Assembly (NCBI RefSeq): GCF_026410255.1
Contig: NZ_JAPMLL010000002.1
Coordinates: forward strand, 62,001-126,000
DNA: 64,000 bases
Source of the DNA: Xanthomarina sp. F1114
GTDB lineage: Bacteria > Bacteroidota > Bacteroidia > Flavobacteriales > Flavobacteriaceae
Reading direction: 5' to 3'
Below are positions 9,244 through 18,648 of this stretch, piece after piece. A program made the translations under genes and the position numbers. Under the pieces are notes generated by a model, which searched no databases, was not told where the DNA came from, and worked only from the letters and a program-made list of their open reading frames with translations. The stretch's first letter is position 1; each line of letters opens with the position of its first letter.

Positions 9244-10287
9244 ATGAAAAACATTATCTTATTAAGTATCACCTTTTTGCTTCTTACTGGATGCCTTAAA
9301 AAACCTGAAAGTCAACAAGTTGAAATAGTTGCAGAATCTTTAACTGAAACTATGGACCCCTTACCGTCGTGGAATGACGGAGAAACAAAATCGGCCATTA
9401 TAAATTATATCTCCGATGTTACTAATAAATTAAGCTCTAATTATATTGAAGAAGTTGATCGAGTTGCCACTTTTGATAATGACGGTACACTATGGTCTGA
9501 GCAACCAGCCTATTTTCAATTGTTATTCGCCATAGATAGAGTAAAAACTTTAGCAGCAGAACATCCAGAATGGAAAAACCTCCAACCATATAAAGCGGCT
9601 ATTGAAGACGATATGAAAACCTTAACTACTCTGGGAAATCACGGTTTGATGCAGCTACTATTAGCTTCTCACTCAGGTATGACGACAGATGAATTTGAAC
9701 AAATTGTATTAGATTGGTTAACTACAGCTAGACACCCACGTTTTAATAAACCTTATAATGAATTGATATATCAGCCCATGCTAGAACTGCTTGACTATTT
9801 AAGAGCAAACGAATTTAAAACTTTTATTGTCTCCGGTGGTGGCATAGAATTTATGAGACCATGGGCAGAAAAGGCGTATAACATTCCTAAAAATCAAATC
9901 GTAGGAAGTAGCATTGCTACAGAATTTAATTATAACCACGGGGAACCAGTAATAAAACGTCTAGCCAAAATAAATTTTATAGATGATGGGGCTGGTAAAC
10001 CTCTAGGTATTCATAGATATATAGGTAGAAAACCCGCATTTGCTGCAGGGAACTCTGATGGTGACTTACAAATGTTACAGTGGACAGACTCTAATACGTA
10101 CAAGTCTTTTAAATTATTTGTACATCATACAGATCCAAACAGAGAATGGGCGTATGATAGAGGTTCTACTATGGGCGAGTTAAACAAAGGATTAGACGAG
10201 GCTAAAGCAAAAAATTGGACACTTGTTGATATGAAAAAAGACTGGAAAGTAATTTATCCTTTTCAATTAGATACGCTATATAAATAA
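9244..10287 (+). CDS. HAD-superfamily phosphatase, lipoprotein
   Basis: I place the start at ATG 9244, not the TTG at 9205, because it gives a clean lipoprotein signal (lipobox LTGC, Cys17). The 347-residue protein then shows HAD motif I DNDGT (Asp78 nucleophile, Asp80 acid/base), motif II in FIVSGGG, and motif IV in GNSDGDLQML. This layout matches periplasmic/outer-membrane HAD phosphatases of the acid-phosphatase or phosphoserine-phosphatase-like kind. The substrate is unknown. The gene is monocistronic, with the decayed region upstream and a gene-free stretch downstream. Confidence 0.85.
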   Translation: MKNIILLSITFLLLTGCLKKPESQQVEIVAESLTETMDPLPSWNDGETKSAIINYISDVTNKLSSNYIEEVDRVATFDNDGTLWSEQPAYFQLLFAIDRVKTLAAEHPEWKNLQPYKAAIEDDMKTLTTLGNHGLMQLLLASHSGMTTDEFEQIVLDWLTTARHPRFNKPYNELIYQPMLELLDYLRANEFKTFIVSGGGIEFMRPWAEKAYNIPKNQIVGSSIATEFNYNHGEPVIKRLAKINFIDDGAGKPLGIHRYIGRKPAFAAGNSDGDLQMLQWTDSNTYKSFKLFVHHTDPNREWAYDRGSTMGELNKGLDEAKAKNWTLVDMKKDWKVIYPFQLDTLYK

Positions 10288-10616
10288 GGCCATCTAAAAC
10301 TTTTCTATTAGGAGCGTCAATAGCTTCTTATTCGAGTAGAACAATTAGTTTTAACTCCTAATGTTTGTTTGTCTATTCTAGGTTTAATACAGAAGCTATC
10401 GACAGTTTAATAGAGCAAGAGATTTCAGTAAATTAACGTTCATGCTGGATTATTATTTTTAATAGATTCCGCATTCAGACAACTTAAAAACATATCTCTC
10501 AAAATAGGTCTGGAATATCTACGTTTTAAGAAACCTTTTCTCTATTTTATTTCATAGACCTTTTCTTTCTATGCTCCAAATAAGAACTAGAACAAAATCT
10601 AGAAAAATAGAAAACA
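10288..10616. other. Gene-free stretch between HAD lipoprotein and gldC
   Basis: About 330 bp with only short readings. A weak inverted pair (ATTAGGAG near 10307 and CTCCTAAT near 10353) and a pair AATAGCTTCT/AGAAGCTAT are present. No RNA gene or promoter is recognised. Confidence 0.5.
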
Positions 10617-10635
10617 GGATTGTCTTAAACAGTCC
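10617..10635 (-). terminator. Weak hairpin downstream of gldC
   Basis: Read on the minus strand, GGACTGTTTAAGACAATCC folds with one mismatch and is followed by TGTTTTCTATTTTTC. It lies 2 bases after the gldC stop and may end the gldBC transcript. Confidence 0.4.
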
Positions 10636-10637
10636 AC

Positions 10638-10970
10638 TTATTTTTTAAGTTCTAGTTTCTCCGCAAAATAATCGCAAAAATCTTTCATAGTAGCTGTCAT
10701 TTTTTCATCTTGAGTGGCTCTATTAAAAGTATCGCTCATGGCTACTAAAGTTTGATGGAAAAACAACTTCATTTCATCTACAGGCATATCTTTAGTCCAT
10801 AAATCAATTCTCAAAGATTCCTGAGCTTTACTATCCCAAACAGACAGTAATATCGCTTTTGCCTCTTCATTTTTTATACCTCCATCTTCGGCTGTCCAAT
10901 GTAATTTTTCTGGGACTCTATTCTCGTCTAACTCGACAGTTAATTCAATTTTGGATGTTGTTTTTGCCAT
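10638..10970 (-). CDS. gldC: Gliding motility protein GldC
   Basis: The 110-residue soluble protein matches GldC in size, sequence character (KIELTVELDENRVPEKLHWT) and position immediately after gldB, as in Flavobacterium johnsoniae. GldC is cytoplasmic by prediction; it improves gliding but, by published genetics in F. johnsoniae, is less critical than the other Gld proteins. Its start is directly adjacent to the gldB stop (no spacer), so the pair is an operon. Confidence 0.93.
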   Translation of the reverse strand: MAKTTSKIELTVELDENRVPEKLHWTAEDGGIKNEEAKAILLSVWDSKAQESLRIDLWTKDMPVDEMKLFFHQTLVAMSDTFNRATQDEKMTATMKDFCDYFAEKLELKK

Positions 10971-11933
10971 TTATTTTTTAGGTTTAAAATTAGAGTTATT
11001 AAAAATATCTTTCGCTTCTTTATGCATCATATTTTTCATTGACACCTTGTTATTTAACATATAAGCGCGTACTATTTGCCACCCCATATATCTTCCTATT
11101 TTTCCAGGAGACTCTCTATCTATTTCTTCTAATTGAAATTTAGAAAAAGGAGCTGGGTTTATAAATCTGTTGGGTAGCGAAGAATCTGTGCTAAATAATA
11201 ATTCACGGGCTACAAAGTAGCGCCATATTTCAGTCTCGTTGGCAGAGGCCCAATCTATTTGTTCCTGGGTATAGCCTATCTTTTCTGCATCTGTTTTAAA
11301 AGGAATAACCAAATCTTTAAAGTAAAGCTGTTTTCCATAATAAATCATTTCGTCCAACAAAGTCTTTAATTGTTGCTGATAGATATGCTTTTTAGAATAC
11401 TCTGTAGCCATATCCACAACAATCTGATCTTTTGTAAAGTTCTGACTTAAATATTTTTGAATGCCTTGATAGAACTCATGATCACTTCCCAAATAAGTAT
11501 CTAAAGAAATTAATACAATAGTGTCTGTTACTATAACTTTATTTCTATAATCAACCGAGGAGGTTGTCGTAATAACTCTTGGAGTTTTAAACTCAGGAAA
11601 ATAATACTTCAGGTGTTGAAATAGTTGAGTAATCTCTATCTTTTCTTCCTTAAACTCAGGAAAAATACGTGCAGACGCTTCGGTTAATTGTTTCTGTAAG
11701 GTATCATTAACTTTTGCTATCCAAAAAGAATCTGTATACTTTTCTGAAAACAAAAACGGATAAGCTCTTTTTGTTTCAGCTAAGTTCTCTACGGTAGATG
11801 CGCCAAATATTTTATCAAACCGCTCCACATCAAAATTAATTGGAATTTGAGCTATCTCTTTTTCAATTTTACTGTCCTTTTTACAAGAAACAACAGAGAT
11901 TAACAGAAAAAATAGCACACTAAGATTCTTCAT
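10971..11933 (-). CDS. gldB: Gliding motility lipoprotein GldB
   Basis: The 320-residue protein begins with a lipoprotein signal (lipobox VVSC, Cys17) followed by the GldB body, beginning INFDVERFDKIFG. GldB is required for flavobacterial gliding in F. johnsoniae, and the Gld machinery overlaps the type IX secretion system; GldB itself is not one of the core secretion channel components. The gene order nadE (divergent)-gldB-gldC is conserved in gliding Flavobacteria. A TAnnTTTG promoter box is seen at 11992-11999. Confidence 0.94.
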   Translation of the reverse strand: MKNLSVLFFLLISVVSCKKDSKIEKEIAQIPINFDVERFDKIFGASTVENLAETKRAYPFLFSEKYTDSFWIAKVNDTLQKQLTEASARIFPEFKEEKIEITQLFQHLKYYFPEFKTPRVITTTSSVDYRNKVIVTDTIVLISLDTYLGSDHEFYQGIQKYLSQNFTKDQIVVDMATEYSKKHIYQQQLKTLLDEMIYYGKQLYFKDLVIPFKTDAEKIGYTQEQIDWASANETEIWRYFVARELLFSTDSSLPNRFINPAPFSKFQLEEIDRESPGKIGRYMGWQIVRAYMLNNKVSMKNMMHKEAKDIFNNSNFKPKK

Positions 11934-11991
11934 ATAAAACTATAAGCTTGTTAATTTTTATTAATAAGAGGTTTCTTTTACTTTTGTTAGG

Positions 11992-11999
11992 CAAAGGTA
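11992..11999 (-). promoter_or_regulatory. Bacteroidetes -7 box for gldB
   Basis: TACCTTTG on the minus strand fits TAnnTTTG and lies about 60 bases before the gldB ATG. A matching -33 TTTG at normal spacing is not clear, so this is a moderate call. Confidence 0.4.
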
Positions 12000-12026
12000 A
12001 GGTTCTTTGTTTAAAATTCGTAAAAA

Positions 12027-12815
12027 ATGCAAACAGAAAAAGTTATAGATTTTATAGTAGAATGGCTTAAAGATTATGCCTTAAACGCTGGAGTTAACGG
12101 TTTTGTTCTTGGTATCTCTGGCGGCATAGACTCGGCTGTAACATCTACCTTATGTGCTAAAACAGGCTTAGATGTTTTATGCTTGGAAATGCCCATCCAT
12201 CAAGCAAAAAGTCATGTCAATAGAGCTCAGGAACACCTTGCTTTTCTTAAAGCAAACTATAAAAATGTGGATCAGTTAAGAACCGATTTAACTCCAGTTT
12301 TCGACACATTTAAAAAGGAAGTGATACAAGAAGGCAATCAGGCTGTAATTGATATGGCTCTAGCTAATACAAGAGCTCGATTACGAATGACCACCTTGTA
12401 TTATTATGCCGGACTAAAAGGTCTATTGGTAGCAGGAACTGGAAATAAAATAGAAGATTTTGGTGTCGGTTTCTATACAAAATATGGGGATGGCGGAGTA
12501 GATTTAAGTCCCATTGCCGATTTATTAAAATCTGAAGTTTATCAATTAGCAAAAACGCTTCAAGTACCAGAGTCTATTATAAATGCGGCTCCAAGCGATG
12601 GGTTGTTTGGAGACGACAGAAGCGATGAAGACCAAATAGGAGCCTCTTACCCTGAATTAGAATGGGCCATGAAAATGGTAGTTGAGAATAAAAATGAAAC
12701 CAATTTTGAAGGCAGACAAAAGGAGGTTCTAAAAATTTATCAAAGATTAAATAAAGCCAACAAACATAAAATGGATCCCATCCCTATTTGTATAATTCCA
12801 AATAATTTAAAATAA
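12027..12815 (+). CDS. nadE: NAD+ synthase (ammonia-dependent type)
   Basis: The 262-residue enzyme carries the ATP-pyrophosphatase P-loop SGGIDSA (about residues 31-37) and the conserved GTGNKIEDFGVGFYTKYGDGG region. It amidates deamido-NAD to NAD+ with ATP, the last step of NAD synthesis. There is no N-terminal glutaminase domain, so it either uses free ammonia or borrows it from another protein. It is divergent from gldB with a 93-bp spacer, the arrangement known around gldB in Flavobacteria. Confidence 0.95.
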   Translation: MQTEKVIDFIVEWLKDYALNAGVNGFVLGISGGIDSAVTSTLCAKTGLDVLCLEMPIHQAKSHVNRAQEHLAFLKANYKNVDQLRTDLTPVFDTFKKEVIQEGNQAVIDMALANTRARLRMTTLYYYAGLKGLLVAGTGNKIEDFGVGFYTKYGDGGVDLSPIADLLKSEVYQLAKTLQVPESIINAAPSDGLFGDDRSDEDQIGASYPELEWAMKMVVENKNETNFEGRQKEVLKIYQRLNKANKHKMDPIPICIIPNNLK

Positions 12816-12913
12816 TTTTAATTATAATTTGACAGAAATTTACTATCTTTACTTAATACCATTCACTTTTTTTGCCTCAGCAGTCTTTCTTAATATTTAA
12901 AAAATAAAGCAAA

Positions 12914-13543
12914 ATGATTAAACTGTTGGTAGTAGATAGTCACCCCATAATTCGAAAAGGAATCGAACTTTTGTTTGTTGCTTCCAAAGACATTAAAGTT
13001 GTTGGAGGAGTAAGTAATGGCGAAGCTATTTTCGATTTCCTCAAACAAGAAAAAGCAGATGTAATTTTATCTGAAATTGATTTACCCAAACTCAATGGCA
13101 TTACTGCTTTAAGGCGTCTTTCTAAAGAATATCCCCAAATAAAAGTTCTTATGTTCTCTTCGCAACCCGAAGAAATTTATGCACTTAACACCATTAAAGC
13201 TGGAGCATCTGGATATTTATCTAAAAATGCAAATATAATTACCATTAGAGAAGCCATTATGAAAGTGGCTGAAGGAAACAATTATTTAAGTAATAATCTT
13301 GCAAGTAAAGTGGCTTTTGGAAGACATATAAGTAAATCTACTAAATCTCCTTATAAAAAACTTTCAACAAGAGAAATTGAGGTTCTTAAACTAATTTCTG
13401 TAGGCAGAAAAAATAAAGAAATTGCGAAAGAACTAGATATTAACGAAAAAACTGTTAGCACCTATAAAGCGCGATTAATGAAAAAACTTCATGTGGAAAA
13501 TATCGTAGATCTTATAAATAGAGCTAAATTAATGGAGTTTTAA
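12914..13543 (+). CDS. LuxR/NarL-type response regulator with an atypical receiver
   Basis: The 209-residue protein has a receiver domain (about 1-120) and a GerE/LuxR helix-turn-helix (about 145-205, LSTREIEVLKLISVG...). The receiver is unusual. The acidic pair is D8-S9 instead of DD/DE, and at the phosphoacceptor position (VILSEIDLPKLNG) the residue is Glu54 rather than Asp. The switch Ser (FSS) and Lys (GYLSK) are retained. Such receivers are usually phosphorylation-independent, and Glu may imitate the active state. No histidine kinase is nearby. It converges on dnaG; the two stop codons overlap by 4 bases. Confidence 0.88.
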   Translation: MIKLLVVDSHPIIRKGIELLFVASKDIKVVGGVSNGEAIFDFLKQEKADVILSEIDLPKLNGITALRRLSKEYPQIKVLMFSSQPEEIYALNTIKAGASGYLSKNANIITIREAIMKVAEGNNYLSNNLASKVAFGRHISKSTKSPYKKLSTREIEVLKLISVGRKNKEIAKELDINEKTVSTYKARLMKKLHVENIVDLINRAKLMEF

Positions 13544-15498
13544 AGGGCTTTATTTAGTTTCCTAGACAGTAAATTATCTAACTTTTTATATCCAATAACT
13601 TCTTCTAAAATATCACGGTATTGAACCTGTAGATTGTTCTTTGTTTCTGCACTTAGAGCGTCTATTTTCTTACTAATTAAAAAACATCTTAAACTTAAAA
13701 TTGTTTCATTTACCAACTGTGCAATAGAGTCTGTTTTTTTCTTTGGAAAAATATTCTGACGTTCCCAATCGGACAAGGTATAACGCTCATCCTCCATTAA
13801 AATAGTAGTCATTTCCGCAACCAAATCCGTATCAGCATCCTTTGCAAAGTTTTCTAAGGCAAAATCGGGGTTCCTATTTAAAGTATCGATAATCTTATAA
13901 TATAGATCCTTAAATTTGATGTTGGTAAACTCCATTTCGTCTTCTTGAAGGTCTAAAAATATTTTTTCGAAAACTCTAGCCTCTTGTACAACGGGTTCTA
14001 AAATTAATTCATTCTTATCGTTTTCTTTCAGTATTAGATCTTCAAAATCTTCAGTTCTGTTTCCATACAACAATAAAATTTGAATAATTTTACGTTCCAA
14101 TTCATATTGAACATCAACCTTTTTCTGACCTTGTTGATTCTTTATAACATCAAAAGCTTTTTGCTCTTGATGATGCTTTTTACTAGCCTCCTGAAATTCT
14201 TTTTTAGAAGACTGAGCTAAAGTACTATACAAAACATTTTCGCTGATATCCATGATTTTAGAACACTCTTGGATATAGATTTCCCGTTTAATTCTGTCTG
14301 GAATTTTAGAAATACTATTTATAATATCTCTAACGGTTTCAGCCTTTTTAATGGGATCGTTTTTAGAAGCTTCGAATAACATAGATGCTTTATACTGAAT
14401 AAAGTCTTGGGCATTTTCTTCTAAATATAATGTAAGTTCTTCTAAAGTATTTTGTCTGGCAAAACTATCAGGATCATCTCCTTCAGGGAAAGTACATATT
14501 TTCACATTCATACCTTGTTCAAGAATTAAATCTACACCTCTTAAAGATGCTCTAATTCCAGCTTCATCCCCATCAAAAAGAAGGGTAATATTTTTTGTCA
14601 ATCTATTTATTAACCGAATTTGATCTGGAGTTAAAGCCGTTCCAGAAGAAGACACCACATTATGAATACCTCGTTGATGAAACTGAATAACATCTGTATA
14701 ACCTTCTACTAAATAACAATTATCTTCCTTGGCAATACTTTGTTTGGCATTAAAAATACCATAAAGCACTTTACTTTTATGGTAAATATCACTTTCGGGA
14801 GAGTTTAAATATTTAGCTGCTTTTTTATCGTTCCCTAAAATTCTTCCTCCAAAACCCAGAACTCGGCCACTCATACTTCTAATAGGAAACATAACTCGTC
14901 CCTTAAACCTATCGAAACGCTTTTCTCCCTTTACAATCGTCACCCCCGATTTTTCTAGATAATCTATATTATAACCTTGTTTTAAGGCCTCGTCTGTAAA
15001 GGCTTGCCACTCGTCTAAAGAATAACCTAATTGAAATGTTTTAATGGTTTCTTCTGTAAAACCACGTTCCTTAAAATAGCTTAGGCCAATGGATTTCCCT
15101 TGATCTGTTTTATGAAGTGTTTTTTGAAAATAGGTACTGGCATATTCGCTTACTAAATACAAACTTTCCCGCTCGTTGGCCTGTTCTTTCTGCTCGTTAG
15201 TCTGCTCAGTCTCTTCAACTTCAATATTATATTTATTAGCCAAGTATTTAATGGCTTCTGGATAGGTAAAATGCTCATGCTCCATTAAAAATGCCACAAC
15301 ATTTCCGCCTTTTCCACTTGAAAAATCTTTCCAAATCTGCTTTACTGGCGATACCATAAAACTAGGAGAACGTTCGTCGCTAAACGGACTTAGGCCTTTA
15401 AAGCTACTTCCAGATTTTTTTAATTGCACAAAATCGCCAATAACTTCTTCAACGCGAGCAGTTTCAAATACTTGATCTATGGTGGATTTTGATATCAA
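13540..15498 (-). CDS. dnaG: DNA primase DnaG
   Basis: The 652-residue protein makes RNA primers for replication. Domains: N-terminal zinc-ribbon-like fold (about 1-95), catalytic TOPRIM core (about 260-345, VEGYTDVIQFHQ and LLFDGDEAG) and a long C-terminal helicase-interaction region. The four zinc ligands of typical DnaG (CPFH and CFGC) are replaced: SPFS at 37-40 and DFSS at 58-61. I recall this loss as usual for Flavobacteriaceae, so it is a lineage trait rather than damage. Length and catalytic motifs are normal. Confidence 0.96.
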   Translation of the reverse strand: MISKSTIDQVFETARVEEVIGDFVQLKKSGSSFKGLSPFSDERSPSFMVSPVKQIWKDFSSGKGGNVVAFLMEHEHFTYPEAIKYLANKYNIEVEETEQTNEQKEQANERESLYLVSEYASTYFQKTLHKTDQGKSIGLSYFKERGFTEETIKTFQLGYSLDEWQAFTDEALKQGYNIDYLEKSGVTIVKGEKRFDRFKGRVMFPIRSMSGRVLGFGGRILGNDKKAAKYLNSPESDIYHKSKVLYGIFNAKQSIAKEDNCYLVEGYTDVIQFHQRGIHNVVSSSGTALTPDQIRLINRLTKNITLLFDGDEAGIRASLRGVDLILEQGMNVKICTFPEGDDPDSFARQNTLEELTLYLEENAQDFIQYKASMLFEASKNDPIKKAETVRDIINSISKIPDRIKREIYIQECSKIMDISENVLYSTLAQSSKKEFQEASKKHHQEQKAFDVIKNQQGQKKVDVQYELERKIIQILLLYGNRTEDFEDLILKENDKNELILEPVVQEARVFEKIFLDLQEDEMEFTNIKFKDLYYKIIDTLNRNPDFALENFAKDADTDLVAEMTTILMEDERYTLSDWERQNIFPKKKTDSIAQLVNETILSLRCFLISKKIDALSAETKNNLQVQYRDILEEVIGYKKLDNLLSRKLNKAL

Positions 15499-15635
15499 AG
15501 GTTTCGGATTTTAACGGGTATAAAAGTAGTAAAATTAAGTCTCAAAACAGAAACCTTAAACTGTTAAACCTAATTAAATTTTAGTATTCAGAATAAATAA
15601 TATTACTAAATTAGTACAAACCCGAACCTGAAGCT

Positions 15636-16721
15636 ATGAAAACCAAAAATAATAGAAAAGCTTATAAAAAGAAAAGGTATATTATTCCTATACTATTAAT
15701 TGCTGTACTTTTTATTTTTAGATTGTATCTCCCAACTTTGGTAAAAAACTATGTAAACAAAGTGCTTGCAGATATCCCTGGTTATTATGGACAGGTTGAA
15801 GACATAGATATTGCTCTTGTACGTGGAGCTTATAAAATAAACGGCATGTATTTAAATAAAGTGAATGCTCAAACTCAAATTCCGTTTTTAGATTTTCCAA
15901 AGACTGATATTTCCATTGAGTGGAAATCTTTATTTAAAGGCGAAATAGTAAGCGAAATTATCATGATGGGTCCTAAAATAAATTACGTATTAGAAGACCA
16001 GGAAACGGATGGCGAAAACCCAGATATGGATAGTTGGACAAAAGCTTTAACCGACTTAGTTCCAATTAAAATAAACCACTTTGAAGTGCATAATGGCAAA
16101 CTATCCTTTTTACAAGAACAGGCCGAACCTAAAATTGATCTTCATTTTGATAATTTAGAACTTACGGCAGACAATTTAAGAAATGTTCGTGAAGAAAAAC
16201 ACAGCTTACCCTCTCCTATTACAGCTTCGGCTGTTTCAATTGGACAAGGAAATATGAGTTTAAAAGGACATTTAAACCTTATTAAAGATATTCCTGATAT
16301 GGATATTGAATTCGCATTAGAGAACACAGATGCTACAGCTTTAAACGATTTTACCAAGCATTATGCCAATATTAATTTTGAAAGTGGCGAGTTTAATTTA
16401 TATAGTGAAATTGCCATTGCAGATGGTTATTTAAAAGGTTATATGAAACCCTTACTTAAGAATTCCAAACTTATAGGTAAAGACGATAATTTTATAGAAA
16501 CTGTTTGGGAAGGCTTTGTTGGATTCTTCAAGTTTGCTTTAAAAAACCAACGTACAGATACACTTGCAACAAAAATACCTTTAGAAGGCGACCTTAACAA
16601 TCTAGAAGCAGGAGTTTGGAAAACATTTACAAATATTTTAAGTAATGCCTGGGTGGAAGCTTTTAAAGGGGTTGTTGATGACGACATAGAGTTTAAAGAT
16701 GCCTTTAACGAGGAGGAATAA
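15636..16721 (+). CDS. DUF748/AsmA-like periplasmic protein
   Basis: The 361-residue protein has a basic N-terminus, one membrane anchor (about residues 15-33, IIPILLIAVLFIFRLYL) and a beta-rich periplasmic body beginning VKNYVNKVLADIPGYYGQVEDIDIALVRGAY. This is the DUF748 pattern, a relative of the AsmA/TamB-like proteins that bridge inner and outer membrane and are implicated in lipid transport. Its exact job is unknown. It is monocistronic; the 3' hairpin at 16735 is shared with the convergent operon. Confidence 0.75.
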   Translation: MKTKNNRKAYKKKRYIIPILLIAVLFIFRLYLPTLVKNYVNKVLADIPGYYGQVEDIDIALVRGAYKINGMYLNKVNAQTQIPFLDFPKTDISIEWKSLFKGEIVSEIIMMGPKINYVLEDQETDGENPDMDSWTKALTDLVPIKINHFEVHNGKLSFLQEQAEPKIDLHFDNLELTADNLRNVREEKHSLPSPITASAVSIGQGNMSLKGHLNLIKDIPDMDIEFALENTDATALNDFTKHYANINFESGEFNLYSEIAIADGYLKGYMKPLLKNSKLIGKDDNFIETVWEGFVGFFKFALKNQRTDTLATKIPLEGDLNNLEAGVWKTFTNILSNAWVEAFKGVVDDDIEFKDAFNEEE

Positions 16722-16734
16722 AAGAAGATAAAAG

Positions 16735-16761
16735 CCCTTTCAGGTTAAAAAACTGAAAGGG
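16735..16761. terminator. Shared hairpin terminator between convergent genes
   Basis: CCCTTTCAG (16735-16743) pairs perfectly with CTGAAAGGG (16753-16761). T-rich sequence flanks it on both strands, so it can end both the DUF748 transcript and the sigma-factor operon. Confidence 0.75.
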
Positions 16762-16782
16762 TTTACTAATTAACTACTTAAA

Positions 16783-17865
16783 CTAATCCATATCAAAACG
16801 TAAACCCAAAGAAATATTATTTTGGTCTATAGCTTGATCTTTAAAAATGGTTGACAAGTCATATTTAGCATAAATACCTACATGTCCCCAAGAAATGTAT
16901 GAACTTAAACCATACACAAAATTATTGGTATTGAAATCCTTTATTTTTTGCTTTTGAAAATCACCATGCATATCGTCGTATTTTAATTTCTGCATGGATT
17001 GAAGTACAAAACCTCCATAACCCCCAACCCCTATTTTAAATTTCTTATGTGTTGAATATCTATAATAATTCTCACGCTCAATTTTCTTAGACGGTCCAAA
17101 TTCAAAATGTATAGGAATGACTAAATTGGTAGATCTAAATTTAGATTTACTGAGGTTTATTGGAAACTCTTCTAAGGTTACCACATCATCCACTTCCTGA
17201 AAGTACAGATTGTCTTTTATGTCTAATTTATTCCATTGAAAAGAAACACCGTATTTTAAACGGATGGCATTGCTATTATTAAGTACTCTGGTTTTCCATG
17301 CCCAACCTAATTCTACAAACCCAGAACCACCAAGCTTGTATGGCGAATCGTTAAGCGACTGCCCTTCAATAATGGCATTATTAAATCCTATGGCAAATAC
17401 TAAATCGCTGGTGGTCCGTCTATCGTATTTTTTTGGTTCTTTTTTAGTTTGAGGCCCAATATATATGCTTTTTAAATCGTATTTATAGGAATCTTCATCT
17501 TTTCCAATAGTAAAAGTAAAACCATCATTATGGTTTTCAATATCATAAGACCCATTTTCATTTCTCTCTAAAAGCGCAATTCTATTATCTATAATGGCCA
17601 ACCTGTTTTCTATGTTTAAAGCATGTTTGGTGGCAAGCTCTTCCTTTAAAGAATTGGCTTTTTCTAAACTAATCTCCTTATTATCTAACTGCACATTAAC
17701 AGCTTCAACTTCTAATTTGAGCAAGTCTTTTTCTTCAGTTAAAACTCGCTCCTTCTGAGCTTCTAAAAGTTCAATTTTATCTTTGTTGGTAATTTCCTGT
17801 GCAGAGATTAGTTGCGCAGAAAAAACGAGCACAAGTAGTGCTACATATTTAGTAATAGTTTGCAT
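16783..17865 (-). CDS. Coiled-coil outer-membrane beta-barrel protein, ECF operon
   Basis: The 360-residue protein has a signal peptide (to LISAQ, residue 22) and a charged helical segment rich in Glu/Lys/Leu heptads (about 28-102, coiled-coil-like). Then comes a beta-strand-rich C-terminal half ending NISLGLRFDMD, typical of an outer-membrane barrel with a terminal aromatic residue. I do not recognise a named family beyond the general 'outer membrane beta-barrel' group. It is the last gene of a sigma/anti-sigma-like operon (42-base gap), so it may be the sensor or target of that envelope-stress-like circuit. Confidence 0.7.
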   Translation of the reverse strand: MQTITKYVALLVLVFSAQLISAQEITNKDKIELLEAQKERVLTEEKDLLKLEVEAVNVQLDNKEISLEKANSLKEELATKHALNIENRLAIIDNRIALLERNENGSYDIENHNDGFTFTIGKDEDSYKYDLKSIYIGPQTKKEPKKYDRRTTSDLVFAIGFNNAIIEGQSLNDSPYKLGGSGFVELGWAWKTRVLNNSNAIRLKYGVSFQWNKLDIKDNLYFQEVDDVVTLEEFPINLSKSKFRSTNLVIPIHFEFGPSKKIERENYYRYSTHKKFKIGVGGYGGFVLQSMQKLKYDDMHGDFQKQKIKDFNTNNFVYGLSSYISWGHVGIYAKYDLSTIFKDQAIDQNNISLGLRFDMD

Positions 17866-17907
17866 AAGTGTTTGTTTTTTAATGGATGAAATTAATATGC
17901 GATGCGA

Positions 17908-18648
17908 TTAATCGTTACGTTCCACAACAGCTGTTTTTACTTTTTTATAGCCTGTTATTAAAGTTTCGAAAACCTTATCTCTAAAAGAAGCTTCAATATC
18001 TTCTTCAACGTCTTGAAGTAGCGCTTGAGCATCAATAGAATTGTTTTTTATATCAGCATTTTTAGCTAAATTTTGTTGCGCTGTTTTTAGTAAAGAATCA
18101 ATATCTGTTACGGTGTTTCTTTCTCTTTCCTGATGTTCTACTTCTGCTAATTCCACATGAACCAAAGATCCTTCTTGAATGGTATTTATTGCAGTTTCTT
18201 TTGGTTCTTCTTGTTTTGAAGCTTCAGCGACCATGGCATTTTTAGTTGAATCTGTTTTTGAGTTTACAGAACTTGTTCCAATTTGGGTTGCATGTAGTTT
18301 CTCTACTGCCGTAGTATCAACTTCATCTTTACTATTTTCTACAGCAATTAGAGTTTTATCCGTTTTTATCTGTTTTGAATTCTCAATACCTTGAACTTCT
18401 TTAACCTCCGCATCTACTATAACAGGTTTACTTGTAGTAGATTCCGAGGGGTTAAAAAACATGTTCACCATAAAAAGAATCCCAACTAAACTTGCAGCTA
18501 TTGCAAGCTTCCATAGGGTTTTAGAAGATGACTTTTTATTGTCGATTTCCAATTTTTCTGAAAGCTTCTCCCAAGCCTGACCTGATGGCTCAAGGGTTCT
18601 TTTTTCAAGCTTAGTCTTGATATGTTCTTCAAATTTATTTGGAGCCAT
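17908..18648 (-). CDS. Probable anti-sigma factor (single-pass membrane protein)
   Basis: The 246-residue protein has an N-terminal cytoplasmic part (FEEHIKTKLEKRTLEPSGQAW), one membrane helix (about residues 46-65) and a Lys/Glu/Thr-rich periplasmic tail. It overlaps the sigma factor gene by 14 bases. No zinc-binding anti-sigma motif is present. In Flavobacteria this gene pair is common, and the assignment as anti-sigma rests on position and topology, not on a recognised catalytic or binding motif. Confidence 0.7.
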   Translation of the reverse strand: MAPNKFEEHIKTKLEKRTLEPSGQAWEKLSEKLEIDNKKSSSKTLWKLAIAASLVGILFMVNMFFNPSESTTSKPVIVDAEVKEVQGIENSKQIKTDKTLIAVENSKDEVDTTAVEKLHATQIGTSSVNSKTDSTKNAMVAEASKQEEPKETAINTIQEGSLVHVELAEVEHQERERNTVTDIDSLLKTAQQNLAKNADIKNNSIDAQALLQDVEEDIEASFRDKVFETLITGYKKVKTAVVERND

